DNA from: Mycobacterium sp. SMC-8
Lineage (GTDB): Bacteria > Actinomycetota > Actinomycetes > Mycobacteriales > Mycobacteriaceae
Length of the DNA stretch: 64,000 nt
NCBI RefSeq assembly: GCF_025263565.1
Contig: NZ_CP079865.1
Span: 5,456,001-5,520,000, forward strand
Direction: 5' to 3'
In this document: one piece after another, positions 16,690-25,011 of the stretch
Layout of the letters: every line of letters starts with the position of its first letter
Position numbering within the stretch: position 1 is the stretch's first letter
Notes under the pieces: model-generated
The model's input: only the letters and a program-made list of their open reading frames with translations
Told to the model about the DNA's origin: nothing
Databases searched by the model: none
Translations under genes and position numbers: made by a program

Positions 16690-16965
16690 GTCTCACCGGG
16701 GTTCTCGTCGGCTGACGTTGGACACCGGGATCAGACTTCCGAGGTTGCGGAGGGGAGCGCTATCTCGGCGTCACGTCCCGGCGATGCCATTCATGAACAC
16801 CCACAACGATGCTGCATCCGCCGGTCGTGGCGCAGGGCGAAGGGTTGGAGCTGTCCGATAAACGCCTCACGTGGCTGCCGAGCGCCGATCTGGATACAGC
16901 GGCAAGAGATCAGACTCATCGAGGATGAACGCCGCCTCATCCAGCATGGCCACGCAACGCGAAAT
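16690..16965 (-). pseudogene. Degraded paralogue of the small protein encoded at 22541-22909
   Basis: Read on the minus strand in shifting frames, this stretch follows the intact protein in order: VAMLDEAAFILD matches WALLDHAAAFLD; CIQIGARQPREAFIGQLQPF matches CIRVGAGELREAIIELLQHF; ADAASLWVFMNGIAGT matches VLAASLWSWMNGFVGS; and APLRNLGSLIPVSNV matches TSLRDLASRIRVSTV. At least two frame changes and a stop after GT break it. The gene is therefore a relic. Its function, like that of the intact copy, is unknown. Confidence 0.75.
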
Positions 16966-17248
16966 TCTCCTCAGCCCACCACGCGTCCGTCGCCGCTTGG
17001 GGTTCGACTGTCGGATAGCCGACGATCGGAATGCCGCCTCAGTGGCTTTACGCACTCAACCCCGTCAGCATTTGCTCAGCTGTAATTCTGCGGGACAGAT
17101 CCAACGTCGCTGCGCGCAGCACGTACATGCGGGCCCAGGAGTCTGCACCTCTACGGCTTTCCCTACCCGACCCAAGATGCCCTGCGCTTGCAGACGGTTC
17201 CATCAACTCTATAGAATATTTTCCGCAGAATACTCCCAGGAGGTCTCC
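16966..17248. other. Leader region of the acyl-CoA dehydrogenase
   Basis: About 280 bases with no supported gene. It ends with a strong ribosome site, CCAGGAGG (17236-17243), before the GTG at 17249. The AT-richer stretch TATAGAATATTTTCCGCAGA (17210-17229) may hold a promoter or regulator site. Confidence 0.4.
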
Positions 17249-18400
17249 GTGAATCTGACGGCCGAAGAAGACGCCATCGTCAAGACCGTCCACGATTTCG
17301 TGGAGAAGCAGGTCAAGCCGGTGGTGCGGGAACTGGAACACGCCAACACCTATCCCGAGGAACTCATCGAGACGATGAAGGAGATCGGGATATTCGGGCT
17401 GTCGATCCCGGAGCCGTACGGTTTTGGTGCCGTTTCCATGCCCTGTTACGTGCAGGTCGCCGAGGAGTTGGCACGGGGTTGGATGAGTTTGGCCGGCGCA
17501 ATGGGCGGCCACACCGTGGTCTCGAAGCTGCTGCTGCTGTTCGGCACCGAGGAACAGAAGCAGAAGTACCTGCCCCGGATGGCGACCGGTGAGCTGCGCG
17601 CCACCATGGCGCTGACCGAACCAGGTGGCGGATCGGACCTGCAGGCCATGCGCACAGTCGCCCGGCGCGACGGCGACGAGTACGTCATCAACGGTTCCAA
17701 GACCTGGATCTCGAATGCCCGCCGATCGGGTCTGATCGCGCTGCTGTGCAAGACCGATCCCAACGCCAAGCCTGCGCACTCCGGCGTCTCGATCCTGCTG
17801 GTGGAGAAGGTCCCCGGTTACACGATCTCGAAGGATCTGCACAAGCTCGGATATAAAGGGGTGGAGGCATGTGAGCTGAACTTTTCCGATGCACGGGTGC
17901 CCGGCGCAGCGCTGCTAGGCACCGATGAGGGCAAGGGCTTCGCGCAGATGATGAAAGGCCTTGAGGTGGGCCGACTTCAGGTCGCGGCCCGCGCCACCGG
18001 CGTCGGGCGCGCGGCATTCGAGGATGCGCTGCAGTACGCCCAGGACCGGGAGAGCTTCGGTAAGCCGATCTGGCAGCATCAGTCGGTGGGCAACATGCTC
18101 GCGGATATGGGCACCAGACTCTCCGCGGCCCGGGCCCTGCTGTTCTCGGCGGCCGAGAAGTTCGACTCCGGCGAGCGGGTGGACATGGAGGCCGGCATGG
18201 CCAAGCTGTTCTGCTCGGAGGCAGCGATGCAGATCGCCCTGGATGCGGTCCGGGTGCACGGCGGCTACGGCTACTCGACCGAGTACGACGTCGAGCGCTA
18301 CTTCCGTGACGCTCCGCTGATGATCGTCGGCGAGGGCACCAACGAGATCCTCAAGGGCGTGATCGCCAAACAACTCGTCAAGCGTGGCGGCATCGATTGA
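17249..18400 (+). CDS. Acyl-CoA dehydrogenase
   Basis: The 383-residue flavoprotein shows the family signatures MALTEPGGGSDLQAM (FAD/substrate loop), KTWISNARRSGLIALL and, near the C-terminus, DAVRVHGGYGYSTEYDVERYFRD followed by EGTNEIL, with a glutamate in the position typical of the catalytic base region. It should introduce the alpha,beta double bond into a branched or short acyl-CoA. The GTG at 17249 has the ribosome site CCAGGAGG. It precedes a hydratase and a CitE-like lyase, the same trio type as fadE19-Rv2499c-citE of M. tuberculosis, although a hairpin lies between it and the hydratase. Confidence 0.92.
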   Translation: MNLTAEEDAIVKTVHDFVEKQVKPVVRELEHANTYPEELIETMKEIGIFGLSIPEPYGFGAVSMPCYVQVAEELARGWMSLAGAMGGHTVVSKLLLLFGTEEQKQKYLPRMATGELRATMALTEPGGGSDLQAMRTVARRDGDEYVINGSKTWISNARRSGLIALLCKTDPNAKPAHSGVSILLVEKVPGYTISKDLHKLGYKGVEACELNFSDARVPGAALLGTDEGKGFAQMMKGLEVGRLQVAARATGVGRAAFEDALQYAQDRESFGKPIWQHQSVGNMLADMGTRLSAARALLFSAAEKFDSGERVDMEAGMAKLFCSEAAMQIALDAVRVHGGYGYSTEYDVERYFRDAPLMIVGEGTNEILKGVIAKQLVKRGGID

Positions 18401-18415
18401 CCCGCCACGACATAG

Positions 18416-18437
18416 GCCCCGCCGAATAGGGCGGGGC
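18416..18437 (+). terminator. Intrinsic-type hairpin after the acyl-CoA dehydrogenase
   Basis: GCCCCGCC and GGCGGGGC form a perfect 8-bp stem with the loop GAATAG, 16 bases after the stop. The T-run is missing. It suggests that the downstream hydratase-CitE pair can be transcribed separately. Confidence 0.6.
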
Positions 18438-18559
18438 AGCAAAATCCGTCGAGGTTGGCATCTCGCCGGTCACCGGCGCACAGGTCCTTACCGAACTCGG
18501 CGGGGAACCCAACAGCGCCACAATAGTGACTGCTACATCGAATGAATCGAGGAGATGAC

Positions 18560-19432
18560 GTGACGGAGACGCCGCCCGCCGGTGAGCTGGAGCAGTACAT
18601 CGTCGACTGGAAGCCAGCACCGGTCACCGCAACCGACATCATTGCCGTCGGCCGTGTTCAGGAGTTCGGTGCAACGCTGGACCTCGCGCAGAGTTTCGCC
18701 GACGGTGACGCGTTGCCGCCACTATGGCACTGGGCATTCTTCCTGGACTGGCCACCGACCGCCGGACTGGGGGCCGATGGTCATCCCCGCGACGGTCATT
18801 TCCTGCCGCCGATCCCCAACCGCCGCAGGATGTTCGCCGGCGGCAGGCTGACGGTCACGGCACCGCTGACAATCGGTCGTACGGTGACCCGGACCTCTGA
18901 GGTCGTCGACACCACGGTGAAGCGCGGACGCAGTGGCGCCCTGTTGTTCGTGACCGTGCGAAACACCTACCGCCAGGACGATGAGCTGCGGCTGACCGAG
19001 GAGCAGGACCTGGTGTACCGCAGCGACGACGGCTCCTCGACCGCATTCGTCCGCGCCGACGCCCAACTCGGTGCGAGCACGGCACCATGGACGATCGAGC
19101 CGGTGCTCACCCCTCCCCTGCTGTTCCGGTTCAGCGCGCTCACCGGCAACGCCCACCGCATCCACTACGACGAGGCCTATACCACCGGCATCGAGGGGTA
19201 TCCAGACCTGGTCGTGCACGGCCCGCTGCTGGCGGTCTACATGGCCGAGCTGGTCCGCGGCGACGCGGCAGACCAATCGCTTCGGGAATTTCAATTCCGG
19301 CTGCAGCGCCCGGTGTTCATCGGCGACGCGATCCGCGTCGAGGGGAGCTCGACCGGGACATCGACCATCGACCTCAGCGTGACCTCCGGTGGCGGCACCG
19401 TGCACGCTGCCGCCACCGCCGTATTGTCATGA
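18560..19432 (+). CDS. MaoC/HTD2-type hydroxyacyl-thioester dehydratase
   Basis: The 290-residue protein has the double-hotdog form of HTD2/mesaconyl-CoA hydratase proteins: LPPLWHWAFFLDW ... PPIPNRRRMFAGGRLTV in the N-terminal half and FRFSALTGNAHRIHYDEAYTTGIEGYPDLVVHGPLLAVYM in the C-terminal half, which carries the hydratase Asn/His pair. It likely hydrates an unsaturated dicarboxylyl- or methyl-branched CoA ester. The GTG at 18560 has GAGGAG five bases upstream, better than the ATG at 18542. Its stop overlaps the start of the CitE-like gene. Confidence 0.82.
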   Translation: MTETPPAGELEQYIVDWKPAPVTATDIIAVGRVQEFGATLDLAQSFADGDALPPLWHWAFFLDWPPTAGLGADGHPRDGHFLPPIPNRRRMFAGGRLTVTAPLTIGRTVTRTSEVVDTTVKRGRSGALLFVTVRNTYRQDDELRLTEEQDLVYRSDDGSSTAFVRADAQLGASTAPWTIEPVLTPPLLFRFSALTGNAHRIHYDEAYTTGIEGYPDLVVHGPLLAVYMAELVRGDAADQSLREFQFRLQRPVFIGDAIRVEGSSTGTSTIDLSVTSGGGTVHAAATAVLS

Positions 19433-20244
19433 CCCAATACACATCCGACGAGATCCGATCAGCCACGTCTTTTCTCTTCGTGCCGGGAGATCGACCCGAA
19501 CGCTTCGAGAAGGCGGCAGCGTCGGGCTCCGACGTTGTGGTGATCGATCTCGAGGACGCGGTGGCACCCGCAGATAAGGAGCAGGCGCGGGAGAACGCGC
19601 GTGTGTGGTTGCACGCAGGAAGTCCGGCCATGATCCGCATCAATGGTGCCGATACTCCCTGGCATGAGGGAGATCTCACGCTGTCGGCCGATGGAATGAC
19701 AGCAGTGATGCTGCCGAAGGCCGGCCCGGTCGGGGAGCTGTGGAGGTTCGATCCCAGCACCCTGGTGGTCGCGCTTGTCGAGACCGCAGCAGGAATCGCC
19801 GGGTTGTCGGAACTCTGCGTCGCACCCGGCGTGCACCGATTGGCTTTCGGCAGCATCGATTTCGGAGCGCAGCTGGGAATCGACCCGACCGACCGTGAAG
19901 CACTGCTCACCGCGCGCTCACTGCTGGTGATCGCCTCGGCGGCGAACGGGCTGGCCCCACCCATCGACGGGGTCACCACGGCATTGACAGACCGCGAGAT
20001 GATCATCAACGATGTGGTCTACGCCCGCCGGTTGGGACTGACCGGAAAATTATGCATCCACCCGGCCCAGGTAGCCGCGGCACATGAGGCCGCCGCACCC
20101 ACACAGTCCGAAGCCGAATGGGCGACAAAGGTGTTGGCGTCCGCGTCGGCGAATGGCAGTGCCTCGGCGGTGGACGGCCAGATGGTGGATTTGCCCGTGC
20201 TCCAACGCGCCCGCGACATTCTCGCCGCACTATCGCGGGTCTGA
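19429..20244 (+). CDS. HpcH/HpaI-CitE-like CoA-ester lyase
   Basis: The 271-residue protein reads SFLFVPGDRPERFEKAAASGSDVVVIDLEDAVAPADK, the CitE/malyl-CoA lyase N-terminus with the metal-binding acid, VVALVETAAGIAGL (Glu metal ligand) and GKLCIHPAQVAAAHEA near the end. Enzymes of this kind split citramalyl-CoA, malyl-CoA or beta-methylmalyl-CoA. With the coupled hydratase (TCATGA overlap), a route such as itaconyl- or mesaconyl-CoA hydration followed by cleavage to acetyl-CoA and pyruvate or glyoxylate is plausible; this is inference. A convergent GntR gene may regulate it. Confidence 0.88.
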   Translation: MTQYTSDEIRSATSFLFVPGDRPERFEKAAASGSDVVVIDLEDAVAPADKEQARENARVWLHAGSPAMIRINGADTPWHEGDLTLSADGMTAVMLPKAGPVGELWRFDPSTLVVALVETAAGIAGLSELCVAPGVHRLAFGSIDFGAQLGIDPTDREALLTARSLLVIASAANGLAPPIDGVTTALTDREMIINDVVYARRLGLTGKLCIHPAQVAAAHEAAAPTQSEAEWATKVLASASANGSASAVDGQMVDLPVLQRARDILAALSRV

Positions 20245-20278
20245 CCCTGTCTGACTTCCCAGGCGCCCACGCGTGAAC

Positions 20279-20965
20279 TTATTCTTGCGCATTCTGCGCC
20301 GAAAGATGCTGAGCCAGTAATCTTCCCGCGTTCTGGATATGGGTCGCCATGGCAGCTCGCGACTCGTCGGCGTCGCCAGCCCGGAGGCTTTCAATGATTC
20401 TGCGATGGTCATGCGCGGAAGCCTCGGGCCAGCCCTCCACCGCGGCGAAGAACTTCCGCGGCGCGAAGGCCAGCGTGCGTTTGAGCAGCCACTGGATCCG
20501 GCGGGATCCTGCTGTGCGATAGATCGTCGAGTGGAACTGATGATTCAAACGCTCAACGGCATCGTAATCGCGCTGTGCAGCCGCCTTCTCCAGCTCTTCC
20601 TGAATGATCTCGAGGGAACTGACGGTCGCTGGTCCGCACACCGCGGCGGCCCGCGCCGCCAGTTCGCCACCGAGCAGTGCCTGCGCCTCGTAGATATCTC
20701 CGACGTCCTGACTTGACAGGGCGGAAACCGCGAATCCCCGGCGTGGCTCGACAGTCAGGAATCCTTCGCTCTGCAGTTGGAGCAGACCCTCGCGGGCGGG
20801 TGTGGCACTGATACCCAGTTCTTCGGCCACATTCTCCGGACGGATGAACTGACCGCCGGTGAGCTGTCCGGACACGATGAGTTCACGGACGTGATCGGCA
20901 GCGATATCGCTGAGCCGAAGGGGCCCGCGTGGTTTTGATCGCTGCGTCGTACTGCCTGCCGCCAT
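20279..20965 (-). CDS. GntR-family (FadR/FCD subfamily) regulator
   Basis: The winged helix-turn-helix LRLSDIAADHVRELIVSGQL ... NVAEELGISATPAREGLLQLQ (about residues 14-65) is followed by a helical FCD effector domain with HQFHSTIYRTAGSRR and HDHRRIIESLRAGD, whose acidic and histidine residues usually bind a metal and a small carboxylate. The ATG at 20965 (MAAGSTTQ) is chosen over upstream in-frame codons because it begins just before the conserved domain. It is convergent with the hydratase-CitE pair and likely responds to one of its intermediates. Confidence 0.87.
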   Translation of the reverse strand: MAAGSTTQRSKPRGPLRLSDIAADHVRELIVSGQLTGGQFIRPENVAEELGISATPAREGLLQLQSEGFLTVEPRRGFAVSALSSQDVGDIYEAQALLGGELAARAAAVCGPATVSSLEIIQEELEKAAAQRDYDAVERLNHQFHSTIYRTAGSRRIQWLLKRTLAFAPRKFFAAVEGWPEASAHDHRRIIESLRAGDADESRAAMATHIQNAGRLLAQHLSAQNAQE

Positions 20966-21327
20966 CCATCGACTATATTCGATCCCTTTGCTCGTACATA
21001 TCTTTGAGGCACAGAAGAACCAAACGGCGCGAACGAATGGGACGACGTATTCGGCTCTGCCTGACGGCATTGAAAGCTTCGCGAGCAGCGTCCCTCACTA
21101 CCATCTTTCGGATCGCTGGTACCCGTACTGGACACAGTTTGCTATGAAGCCACTCAGCTGAGTTCAGCGATCGCTAGGCTGACTACTGTGGCAACCAACC
21201 AATTGATCGAGGGCAGCGTGTCTTCCCTTTTCCTACAACGTTGCTCGATTTACCGGCTCACACTCGTCAGCATCGTAGACGACATACAGCCGCCGCCAGC
21301 GAACAGTGACTCCGACATTCGCTCGTC
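20966..21327. other. Divergent intergenic region between GntR and GGDEF-like genes
   Basis: About 360 bases without a supported gene. It should hold the divergent promoters of the two genes. Nothing else recognisable is present. Confidence 0.4.
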
Positions 21328-22426
21328 ATGACCACCAATTGGCGGGATCCGCGTCATCCTGATCACTATTATTGGCTGACATCGCGGCTTGAAGCCCGCG
21401 GCGCCCGGGTGACGTTGTCCCGCATCGTGGCCTCATGGATGATCGTCGGCGGACTCACGCCGACTCTGATCGTGTTCGGAACCACCAGCTCGACTGATCT
21501 CCCCCTTCGACGTGCAGCGATCGGCGTGAGTATCGCGAGCGGACTGACCTGTGTGCTATGGATTCGCGGCACGTGGCCTACTAGGATTCAATCGGCCATC
21601 TGCGTCTGCATCGGAACAGCTTTGATCGCCATCACCTCGCTCATCATTCCTGTCCCTCTACTCAGTCTCGTGGCCTGCGTGCCGTTCATCGCTGTCGCCG
21701 CCTATACCGCCATACTTCACTCTGATCGAACTACCGTTCTTTACTCGTTGGCCAGTGCGATGGTAATCGTCATTAGTGCAGTCGAACTCGCCGCGACAGA
21801 ACCAGCTTTGGCGGCCGGCATCGGCATCACCATCACGCTCTCCATGGTGTCGATCGCGGTGTTTGTACGCGCGCTGATCGGACTTTCCGAAAGGGATCCG
21901 ATCTCTGCAGCCATAGAGCCTGTCACCGGTCTGCTCAGCCACGACGGTTTCCAGGACGGAGTAGCCATAACGATTGCCGCACGCGGGCGTATTGATGACC
22001 GTTACTTCGTCATTGTTCACGTCGGGCTGGACAATCTCGGCGTTATCGCGGACTTCGCCGGCGCAGCACGGGCCCGGCAACTACGCGTACAAGTTGCCCG
22101 CATGATTCGAGAACGAGCCCGCCGGCGACGTCGCCATCGGCCACACTTCAGACTCGGTATTTCTGCTGGCCGACCTGTTCAAAACCCGTGACCCAGGCCC
22201 TCTTTGCGACCGCATCAGCGCTGGCCTCCGGACCGCAGCCCCCGAGCTCACCGCCAGTATCGGCGCCGTAGTCACCCCGCTGGCACCGTTGACCTCGAAA
22301 TCTCCCGCCGAAGTAACCGCCACGCTGGAAGCCGTCGCCGCCGAAGCTGCGGCCGCCGCCCGACGGAAAGGTGGAAATCACCGACGTATCGTTTACCTGC
22401 CGAATCTCGAAGACTTGGACGGCTGA
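21328..22426 (+). pseudogene. Membrane GGDEF-domain protein, frameshifted and with degenerate active site
   Basis: The first frame (21328-22191) gives five to six membrane helices followed by DPISAAIEPVTGLLSHDGFQ, the start of a GGDEF domain (compare DPLTGLxNRRxF). Around 22105-22120 homology passes to the +1 frame (FENEPAGDVAIGHTSDSVFLL ... APELTASIGAVV) and runs to a stop at 22426, giving a complete domain. The GGDEF site itself reads HTSDS, so even an intact protein would probably not make cyclic di-GMP. Either the gene is dying or there is a one-base error. Confidence 0.72.
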
Positions 22427-22540
22427 GAGAAGGGTCCGGCTGAATCCGAGCTGTGCGCAGATGGCGCAGTAGGCGAGCAGGCCATAGCTTGCGGCCCAAC
22501 ATGATTGTGCCCGAAATCGAGATCTGCGACGATGACGACG

Positions 22541-22909
22541 CTACCTCGAAAGCGTGAGTCGTCGTGTCGCGCGTTCGCTCCGCCGAGGCACCAACGGCGG
22601 CAGCGGAATCTCGACTGCCGGAGTTCTGACGACAGTGGACACCCGGATGCGGCTGGCCAGATCGCGCAACGAGGTTTCGGAGTCACTTCCGACAAAACCG
22701 TTCATCCATGACCACAACGATGCTGCCAAGACCGGCGGGAGCGCGTTATCACTGATCGTGAAGTGTTGAAGCAGTTCGATGATCGCCTCGCGCAGCTCCC
22801 CCGCACCTACCCGGATGCACAATTGCACCCGAGTCGGCTTATCCAGAAAAGCTGCGGCGTGATCCAGCAGCGCCCACGCAAATGTGAACTCCTCGGCCCT
22901 GTCCATCAC
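22541..22909 (-). CDS. Uncharacterised small protein coupled to mceG
   Basis: I do not recognise a named family. The 121-122-residue protein is soluble and helical, with LLDHAAAFLDKPTRVQLCIRV and LAASLWSWMNGFVGSDSETS, then SLRDLASRIRV and a proline-rich, Arg-rich tail. The GTG at 22909 or ATG at 22906 overlaps the mceG stop, so it is made from the same message. A broken paralogue lies at 16690-16965, which shows that the family has been duplicated in this genome and tends to sit in accessory DNA. Confidence 0.72.
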   Translation of the reverse strand: MMDRAEEFTFAWALLDHAAAFLDKPTRVQLCIRVGAGELREAIIELLQHFTISDNALPPVLAASLWSWMNGFVGSDSETSLRDLASRIRVSTVVRTPAVEIPLPPLVPRRSERATRRLTLSR

Positions 22910-23949
22910 AGCCCCGCCGGAATCGACTCGGTCGGGGCGTCCTCGCCGAACTCGTGGGCGCGGTACTTGTGGGTGCCCTCGAGGTCGTCGCGGATGGCCT
23001 CCTGGGCGGCCCGGGGCAGGGTGTGCAGGATCTCGCGCACCCGGGCCTGCCGACGTCCGACAGCCTTACGCTCGGGCATACCGGGGGTCGCCATCAGCTG
23101 CGGCGGCACACCCTCGATCTCCTCGACACCACCGTCATGCTGACCGGCCTCCATCATAGCCTGCTCGGCCGCGGCGGTGGCCTCGTCCTTCTCCTCCGAC
23201 ATACCGATCGGGCCGATACGACGACCGTTGAGGAACTGCTTGACCACCGGCTCCTCACTGGTCAGCAGCACCTCGCGGGGGCCGAACATGACCAGCTTCT
23301 TGCGGAACAGCATGCCGATGTTGTCCGGCACCGTCCGGGCGATGTTGATGTTGTGCGTCACGATCAGCACGGTCGCGTCGATCTGCGCATTGATGTCGAT
23401 GAGCAGCTGCGACAGGTAAGCGGTACGCACCGGGTCCAGACCGGAGTCCGGCTCGTCGCACAGGATGATCTTCGGATCCAGCACCAGCGCGCGGGCCAGA
23501 CCGGCACGCTTGCGCATACCGCCGGAGATCTCACCGGGGAACTTGTGCCCGTCATTCGGCATACCGACGAGCTCAAGCTTTTCCATCACGATATTGCGGA
23601 TCTCGGACTCGGACTTCTTGGTGTGCTCGCGCAGCGGGAAGGCCGTGTTGTCATAGATGTTCATCGACCCGAACAGCGCACCGTCCTGGAACAGCACACC
23701 GAACAGGGTGCGGATCTCGTAGAGCTCCTTGGCCGAGCACTCCAGAATGTTGGTGCCATCGATGACAATCGAGCCGCGCTCAGGCCGCAACAGGCCGATC
23801 AGCGACTTCAAAAACACCGACTTACCGGTACCCGACGGGCCCAGCAACACGCTGACTTCACCCTCGGGAACCGTCAGAGTGACGTCTTCCCAGATGCGCG
23901 AAGGACCGAACGACTTCGTCAGATCCGTGACATCGATCTGAACACCCAC
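22906..23949 (-). CDS. mceG: Mce transport ATPase MceG (Mkl)
   Basis: The 347-residue ATP-binding protein carries Walker A GPSGTGKSVFLKSL, signature EISGGMRKRAGLARALVLDP, Walker B IILCDEPDSGLDP and the switch His in VTHNINIA. The C-terminal extension (RRIGPIGMSEEKDE ... GTHKYRAHEFGED) is that of mycobacterial MceG, which powers the Mce lipid/sterol importers with YrbE permeases and Mce proteins. It matches Rv0655 along its length. No mce or yrbE gene is near, and this is not the usual ribosomal-protein neighbourhood of mceG, so this may be a second copy. The next gene overlaps its stop. Confidence 0.95.
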   Translation of the reverse strand: MGVQIDVTDLTKSFGPSRIWEDVTLTVPEGEVSVLLGPSGTGKSVFLKSLIGLLRPERGSIVIDGTNILECSAKELYEIRTLFGVLFQDGALFGSMNIYDNTAFPLREHTKKSESEIRNIVMEKLELVGMPNDGHKFPGEISGGMRKRAGLARALVLDPKIILCDEPDSGLDPVRTAYLSQLLIDINAQIDATVLIVTHNINIARTVPDNIGMLFRKKLVMFGPREVLLTSEEPVVKQFLNGRRIGPIGMSEEKDEATAAAEQAMMEAGQHDGGVEEIEGVPPQLMATPGMPERKAVGRRQARVREILHTLPRAAQEAIRDDLEGTHKYRAHEFGEDAPTESIPAGL

Positions 23950-24222
23950 AGCTGATCTCCTTCGTTCTCTGGCTGACTGGCGCGGTTAGACGCAACTGCT
24001 CGTGACTCATCTCCTAGCCGAGAGCTGGCCAGGGCGTTACATCCATATCATCACACTCTGTAGTATTTTATTCTATTTTTGAAAACGCCGATGGTTTCGG
24101 TGTGCGCAGGCGCCTCAACCCACGGACTTCGTTGTATCGAAGTCGGTGTGACGGCGTGGGGGGCAGGTGTGCTGGACTGGCGTTTCGACGTTCTCCACCC
24201 CTGCACACTTTCGCTCAACCGA

Positions 24223-24933
24223 TCACTCGGCGGATTCGTCGGCGCGTTGAACACTGCCGTTGGACGCGTTCTTCGTCGCGCGCCGCCGCTTGAGCCATTC
24301 CATGAGAATCGGGGCCACGGACGCCAGAGCGATCACGACGAAGATCGGTTCGAGCAACTTCTGAACAATGTCGAATTGGCCGAGTCCATATCCCATCAAG
24401 GGAAGCCCAGCACCCCAGGCGAGAGCGCCGACCAGGTTGTACGCAGTGAACACTGCGTAGTTCATCTTGGCGGCACCTGCGGTGAGCGGCATCAACGTGC
24501 GCACAATAGGCACAAACCTTGCGATCACCACCGCCGCCGGGCCGCGCCTCTCGAAGAAAACGTGAGCTTCGTCCAGGTACCCCTGTTTGAAAACCCTGGC
24601 GCCGGGCTTGAATATCGACGTTCCGATGTATCGCCCGATCAGGTATCCGGCCTGGGCACCCAAGAACGCCGCAATGGGAACGAAGGTCAACAGTTGCCAT
24701 ATCCGGAAGTCGGCGTGCGGTGCATCGCCCGTCGCGGCAGCTGCGGTGCCGGCGGCGATCATTCCCGCAACGAACAACAGTGTGTCCCCGGGAAGCAGCG
24801 GGAACACCACACCCGACTCGATGAAGACAACGACCAGCAAGCCCACCAAGGCCAACGTGCCGAAAGCGCCGATTAGCGCCACCGGATCCAGGAACGCCGG
24901 TGATGCCGTTGCCACGGTATACACGCTTACCAC
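24223..24933 (-). CDS. DedA-family membrane protein
   Basis: The 236-residue protein has four to five membrane helices and the DedA/SNARE-associated signatures ESGVVFPLLPGDTLLFVAG, YLIGRYIG, GPAAVVIARFVPIVRTLMPLTAGAAKM and AYNLVGALAWG. Family members act in membrane homeostasis, some as undecaprenyl-phosphate or phospholipid flippases. The start is a GTG at 24933; another GTG at 24924 is possible. It has its own 3' neighbour on the opposite side of mceG and lies downstream of the damaged plsB. Confidence 0.9.
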   Translation of the reverse strand: MVSVYTVATASPAFLDPVALIGAFGTLALVGLLVVVFIESGVVFPLLPGDTLLFVAGMIAAGTAAAATGDAPHADFRIWQLLTFVPIAAFLGAQAGYLIGRYIGTSIFKPGARVFKQGYLDEAHVFFERRGPAAVVIARFVPIVRTLMPLTAGAAKMNYAVFTAYNLVGALAWGAGLPLMGYGLGQFDIVQKLLEPIFVVIALASVAPILMEWLKRRRATKNASNGSVQRADESAE

Positions 24934-25011
24934 CCTATCGACCGTGCCTTACCGAAAAGTGAACAGGCTATTCCTACTTCGTCGTCGGTGGCCTGCCTTC
25001 GTTGATTCGCT

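Noticed and set aside
16375-17085. A 236-codon plus-strand frame just after the tRNA fragment as an integrase remnant
   Set aside because: No tyrosine- or serine-recombinase motif is present, and the frame crosses the decayed paralogue on the other strand.
24051-24254. Short frame upstream of the DedA stop as a small gene
   Set aside because: It overlaps the DedA coding end in another frame and has no supporting features.
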